In this document: positions 59,553-64,000 of the stretch, one piece after another | Position numbering within the stretch: the first letter of the stretch is position 1 | How the letters are laid out: every line of letters begins with the position of its first letter | NCBI GenBank assembly: GCA_036898135.1 | Contig: CM072523.1 | Span: forward strand, 30,049,149 to 30,113,148 | Length of the DNA stretch: 64,000 bases | Source of the DNA: Oncomelania hupensis | Taxonomy: Eukaryota; Mollusca; Gastropoda; Littorinimorpha; Pomatiopsidae | Reading direction: 5' to 3' | Position numbers and translations under genes: made by a program | Notes under the pieces: model-generated | What the model was told of the DNA's origin: nothing | Databases searched by the model: none | Seen by the model: only the letters and a program-made list of their open reading frames with translations

Positions 59553-62024
59553 AACTGCTGACCCCGGCCATTCGCCATTCTAGGTCCTCTTGTGTACTAC
59601 TCTTATCCTCATCCGTGTGCAACCGTCGAACGTGCTCTGCTTTCAACCCCCATCCTCCTCACCCATAGCCAATAAACGTTTTAGAGTTCCTTTCTTTCCC
59701 TTCCTCTTTAAAAATAAATTAAAATAAAGTAACCACTAAAGCAAATTATTTTTCTGTTGCTTCTTTCTCTTCAGTGCTTCGTCGATATTTTATGTGTGCC
59801 AGTTATGACATCCCTTTTTGCTGTTGTTTGAGTTTAATATGTAAGTCTTTTTTTTATTTTTTGTTTAAATGAAAGTAACAACTAAACAAATTATTTTTCT
59901 GTTACCTCTTGCTCTTCATGCTTCATCGATATTTTCTGTGTGCACGTTATTATATTTCTTTCTGCTGTTGTTTGAGGTTGATGTATAAATCTTTTTTGGA
60001 CTAAATCAGTGTAAAGTTATGAACTAAATTCTACCGGACTTTGTGTATAATTGCATACTATACTCTTCTGTTATAATTATTCAGATTTATCTTAGTCATC
60101 ATCATTCAAGTCTAGATTTTGTGTTCAGTAATGTTCGTAGATTGGTGATTCTTGCTGGGTAATCAGTATATGCACGATTCATCTATTTTTCTGTTTTACA
60201 CATACCCTTTGTGACACAGTATAACGTACAAGCTGGACTTTCTGTCTTATTGACACAGTGCGCTTTTTTCATTCTACAACAGCAACACAATACCTGGTTC
60301 ACACTGGCTGTTGTTACTATTTTAGTAGTGTACTAGATGCCTGAGATGGGTCACTGACCGACGTCATAGTCTGGACTGTGAGTGTCTGTCTTCCTCTGCT
60401 GTTTGGCGAGGTTCACGCGGAGTCTCAGGGATTGCTGGGGCAAGTACCTGAAGTAGTCGTTTTAAGTCAAACAAGGCCTGAGCCTGCTATGGATCCTCTG
60501 CATGTACGGCGTTTGCTTTCAGCAAGTTCATACACTTGGTATGCCGAGTGATAGGCGCAATCTCGGGCACCGCTGTCTGTAGGAGATTGTAGTAATGGGA
60601 GCTTATAGTTGTTTGTTTGTTGTTGTTTTTTCAAAGTGTTTTATGTTATGATTATATATACAATTGTTTGCAGTTAAATGCTACTATGCCTTTTACTTCA
60701 GTCATTATGTATATATTATGTATCACTATCCCCACGTCTTTCCTCCTTGTCTGGCTATACGGCCCCCCTGGACTATGAGCCTGATTTGATATTTGTTGTT
60801 TCATCGTTTGTTTAAATAAAGGACAGATCGTAATTCCACTCGAAAGTTTTGTTCATATATTATCTCTTTATTGAAGTTCATAGTTTTTGTAGTTCTGGTA
60901 GTTTGCATACATGTAGAGTATCAGTCTATGTTTGTAGTCAAATCTGAACCATAACAGTGTTTTTGGTGGGGGATAGAATAGAATAGACCAAGACAGTGTT
61001 ATTTCTTTTTGTTCTCTAAGATTTATCCTCAGTAATAATTTGACCTTTAAAATCAATAAGTTTTACTTTAGACCCTGAAGTAATCGGTAGTTTATTGCTC
61101 AAAACCCTAAGTTTACTCATCAAAATACCAATTAGTTACTCAAAACTGTTCACTGTTAGCTCTCTCTCCCTCCATCTCCTTACCCCCACCCCATCCGATA
61201 TCCCTCCCACCTCACTGTGCCGGTTTCATCCTCCTCTTTCCCACCATCCCTTCTTTCCCTCCTCTCATCCTCCCCCCCCCTCTCCCTCTTTCTCTCATGC
61301 ATTCGTTTCATTGCGATTGCCATGTAGCTTGACAATGAATCTGATTAGCAGTTTCCTAGACGTAATGGTGTATAATGTATTGATTACCATCTGAATGTCA
61401 GTGGGTAAGTCAAGTCATCGTCAATCGGTGGCAGGCGTCAAACGTCCCATTACGCTACGGGTCAAATTAGCCGTTCGCTTCATGCATGTCTGTCATTACT
61501 ACAAGTTTTATTCACAATAAGTAAAGTCGTTGTTTTCTTTGTTGTTTTGGTTTGTTTTCCGTCATCGATTTGGATTTTCCGTTTGAGCTTTATTTAGCTC
61601 TGACGGTGTGTTGTGTTTTATCACGTTCCATAACTATATAGAAAATTCCGGACAAGCAGTTAAAGTCTCAAAATTCTGTAGGTTCATGAACATGGATACG
61701 AGGGTTCATGCTTTATCATATTCTGTCTCTATAAAATTATGGACCGTTGGGTAAAAGGTCTCCAAGGATTATAATTCTGTAACATTGGTTACTTTAAGTA
61801 AATGTGACCTTATAGTATAGTACATTTTAAAAATCTATTGATTGTTTAGCTTGTTGTAATTTCACTTAAGTTATATTCCCTACAGGTCTCCCACGTCCCA
61901 CAAAGTGGTTTTGTGTGTTTTGCATTACAATTTATGCTTGTTTGAAGCTCGTGTAGTAAGAGCTATTTCTACAAATGCCCAGTTATCCTTGACCATACAC
62001 CATTGCACTGTTTGTTAGTTTAGT

Positions 62025-62610
62025 TATTCATTGCTTACAGGGTCCAGCGGACTGCAAAGAGCCGAATCAGGACCACAAAATCAAGACAACTTCTCTGAAA
62101 AAGGACAAACCCCTGATCCGCATAAAAGATCTGCCAAATCAATCCTAGTGGTAACACTGAAGGCAATCCACCAGCCAGTCACTTTACAATAAAGACATCC
62201 CACGTAGGGGACGCTGAGGCTATATTCTAATTTATCAAACCCCTGTTTACAAAAACAAAATAGAATACAAGCATCCGTATAAAATATCAACAAAACACAT
62301 ACATTATAATTTGCCTACATTGCCAAGTAATAATATTATAGGAAGCCCCAGTGACCACCTGGCAGAAAGCGTCCAATATTCCTAAGCTGATCCAACAGAC
62401 CTCGCACACAAATAAGAAGTTTTGTCCCAGAAGAGTTTTCAAGAAAAAAGGTAGGTGACTGGTCTAGCGAAGTAGAAGATGGTATAGTAGATTGATAGTA
62501 CAGATTAGGAATGAGAAAGAACAAAGAAGAAAGACATCGACAGTGGGAATTTAAAGCACTAAATTTCCAAAAAGCAAGGGTTCTATTTATACTGAAACCC
62601 CCCGGCACCC
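62025..62610 (-). repeat. SINE-like repeat family, copy 5
   Basis: Element 3' end at 62041 (gtccagcgg) with the tail ttagtttagttattcattgc to its left. 5' end with TATTTATA (minus-strand TATA) near 62585 and ccccccggcaccccc. Head-to-head with copy 6. Confidence 0.85.
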
Positions 62611-62810
62611 CCAAGAGGGGCACTATTTGTTATGGTCCAGATAAACTCACTGGTACACATCTTGAGGTCCAGTCGAAGAAAGACCCCTTGGGGTCATGAG
62701 CAATCTTGTCACTGTAGATTGTTCTAACCTATAAAGGGAACAGTGAAAGCCCCAGTTGAAAACCTGTCTTGCCTTTGTAGGCATGACTAATTCACTGCGG
62801 CAACAGTTCC

Positions 62811-63390
62811 CCCCGTTGGAGTGCCGGGGGTTTCAGTATAAATAGTATCCCCACTTTCTGGAAATTTAGTGCTTTAAATTCCCACTGTCGCTGTCTTCAT
62901 CATTTGCTCTTTCCCATTCCTGATCTGTCCTATCACTCTGCTATACTTTCTTCTTCTTCGCTAGATCAATGACCTACCTTTTTTCTCGAAAACTCTTCCT
63001 GGACAAGACTCCTTGTTTGTGTATGAGGTCTGTTGGATCAGCTTGGGAGTGTTGGACGCTTTCTGCCGGGTGGTCACTAGGGCTTCCTATGATTGTACTA
63101 TTTCGCACTATAGGCATTTTATATGTATGTGTTTTGTTGATGATTTATAATGATGATTGTATTCTATTTTGTTTTTGTAACCGGGGTGTTCGCGTAGTTG
63201 AGGTCAACCCTCAGCCGTCCCCCGCGTGGGATGTCTTTATTGTAAAGTGACTGGCCGGTGGAGGGCATTCAATTTTCCCACTAGGGTTGTTTCGGCAGAT
63301 CTTTTATGCAGATCGGGGGTTCTCCGGTCCTGATTTGGCTCGGAAGAGTCCGCTGGACCTAAAGCAACAATAAATCAATCAATCAATCAG
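62811..63390 (+). repeat. SINE-like repeat family, copy 6 (full length, opposite orientation)
   Basis: Best complete copy: 5' end gttggagtgccgggggtttc, TATAAATAG at 62837-62845, 3' end tccgctggacctaaagcaac followed by (AATC)n to 63390. With copy 5 it forms a large inverted repeat with about 200 bp of unrelated spacer (62611-62810). Confidence 0.87.
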
Positions 63391-64000
63391 TCGAAGAAAG
63401 GGCAGACGGATTGTACCATTTCGGGTGCTTGAGTGCTTTAACATGGGCGCGGTGCCTGTTAGAAGTCAGTCTTGCCCTGTGACAAGCAGTCTCAATATTT
63501 GTTCAGGTATTTTTATTTTTTTTAATTACTTTGTGATAGCAGGAAATGGTCTACCAACTTGTGACTGACTGGCCATGCTGAATGAATGAAGGGAAATGTG
63601 CACATTAAAGCGCATACACTTGTCCACAAAACGATCATGCTCGTAATGCTGAATAGGTCTATCAATAATGAAGTCAAGATTTTTTTCCCCACATAATGTT
63701 ACTTTTTTGAACAAAAAATGCTTTATTAATCAGTGTGTTGTAAAGTTTGCATAGATAGTAAATAAAATAATTATGTTACGGGCGAATTGGCTAATTTAAG
63801 CAGTATTTCTCTCAGGGCGGAATTACCTATTTCAGGTGTTCTATATGAAGTGTAATTACAATACTTAAGTCATGTTCTGTTCAGCTTTTCTTACACAGTT
63901 GCAGAGCTACGCTTATTAGGAAATAAAAAGCATGTTTGTAAAAAAAACAAATGCGAGAGAAAAGTTTAAAATGCGAATGTTTTGTGTGTATGCGTGTATG
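63391..64000. other. KDM6A intron, nothing recognised
   Basis: AT-rich sequence with short open frames on both strands that show no domain and no splice context. Confidence 0.5.

Noticed and set aside
63526..63714. 62-codon minus-strand frame
   Set aside because: No recognised domain, no splice context, inside an intron.

Overview
The window is eukaryotic (metazoan) genomic DNA. Its intron-rich housekeeping genes, repeat types and microsatellites suggest a mollusc, probably a gastropod; this is an inference, because no species marker is present. Four cellular genes could be assembled exon by exon from splice signals, reading phase and family knowledge. On the minus strand they are TRAPPC1 (184-1593, last exon off the left edge), a SAT1/SAT2-type diamine or thialysine acetyltransferase (five exons over 6877-31139) and the 26S proteasome subunit PSMD1/RPN2 (24 coding exons, 51904-33523, 1030 codons plus stop). 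On the plus strand are the first five coding exons of KDM6A/UTX (52344-57213, continuing past the right edge). PSMD1 and KDM6A are divergent, with start codons about 440 bp apart.

The acetyltransferase introns are packed with mobile DNA. Intron 3 (16.5 kb) holds two very long (GA)n arrays (8879-9474 and 23519-24400). Exactly between them lies a full-length non-LTR retrotransposon on the minus strand. Its ORF1 carries a 2A peptide (GDVEQNPGP) behind a hydrophobic leader, and ORF2 (endonuclease-RT) follows in the same frame after a single UAG. Its endonuclease region is interrupted by an 8.44-kb Ty3/gypsy-group element (12704-21146) with nearly identical 1.64-kb LTRs and a 5-bp target duplication. 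The pol domains of that element run PR-IN-RT-RNaseH, a copia-like order known from Gmr1-type gypsy elements, and its capsid region resembles a SCAN domain. Intron 2 holds a 5S-like SINE and a plus-strand LINE with a second, truncated LINE next to it.

Other structure: a roughly 550-bp SINE-like family with a TATA box near the 5' end (six copies plus a 66-bp truncated insertion with a perfect 12-bp target duplication); a solo LTR (31747-32304, TSD ATCTC); four CAG...CTG-ended hAT-like non-autonomous DNA elements with 5-6 bp direct repeats; and L2-like, RTE-like and CR1-like LINE fragments in PSMD1 introns. Bases 57214-64000 are KDM6A intron 5 and contain only repeats that I can recognise. No bacterial operons, CRISPR arrays, rRNA genes or canonical tRNA genes were seen.
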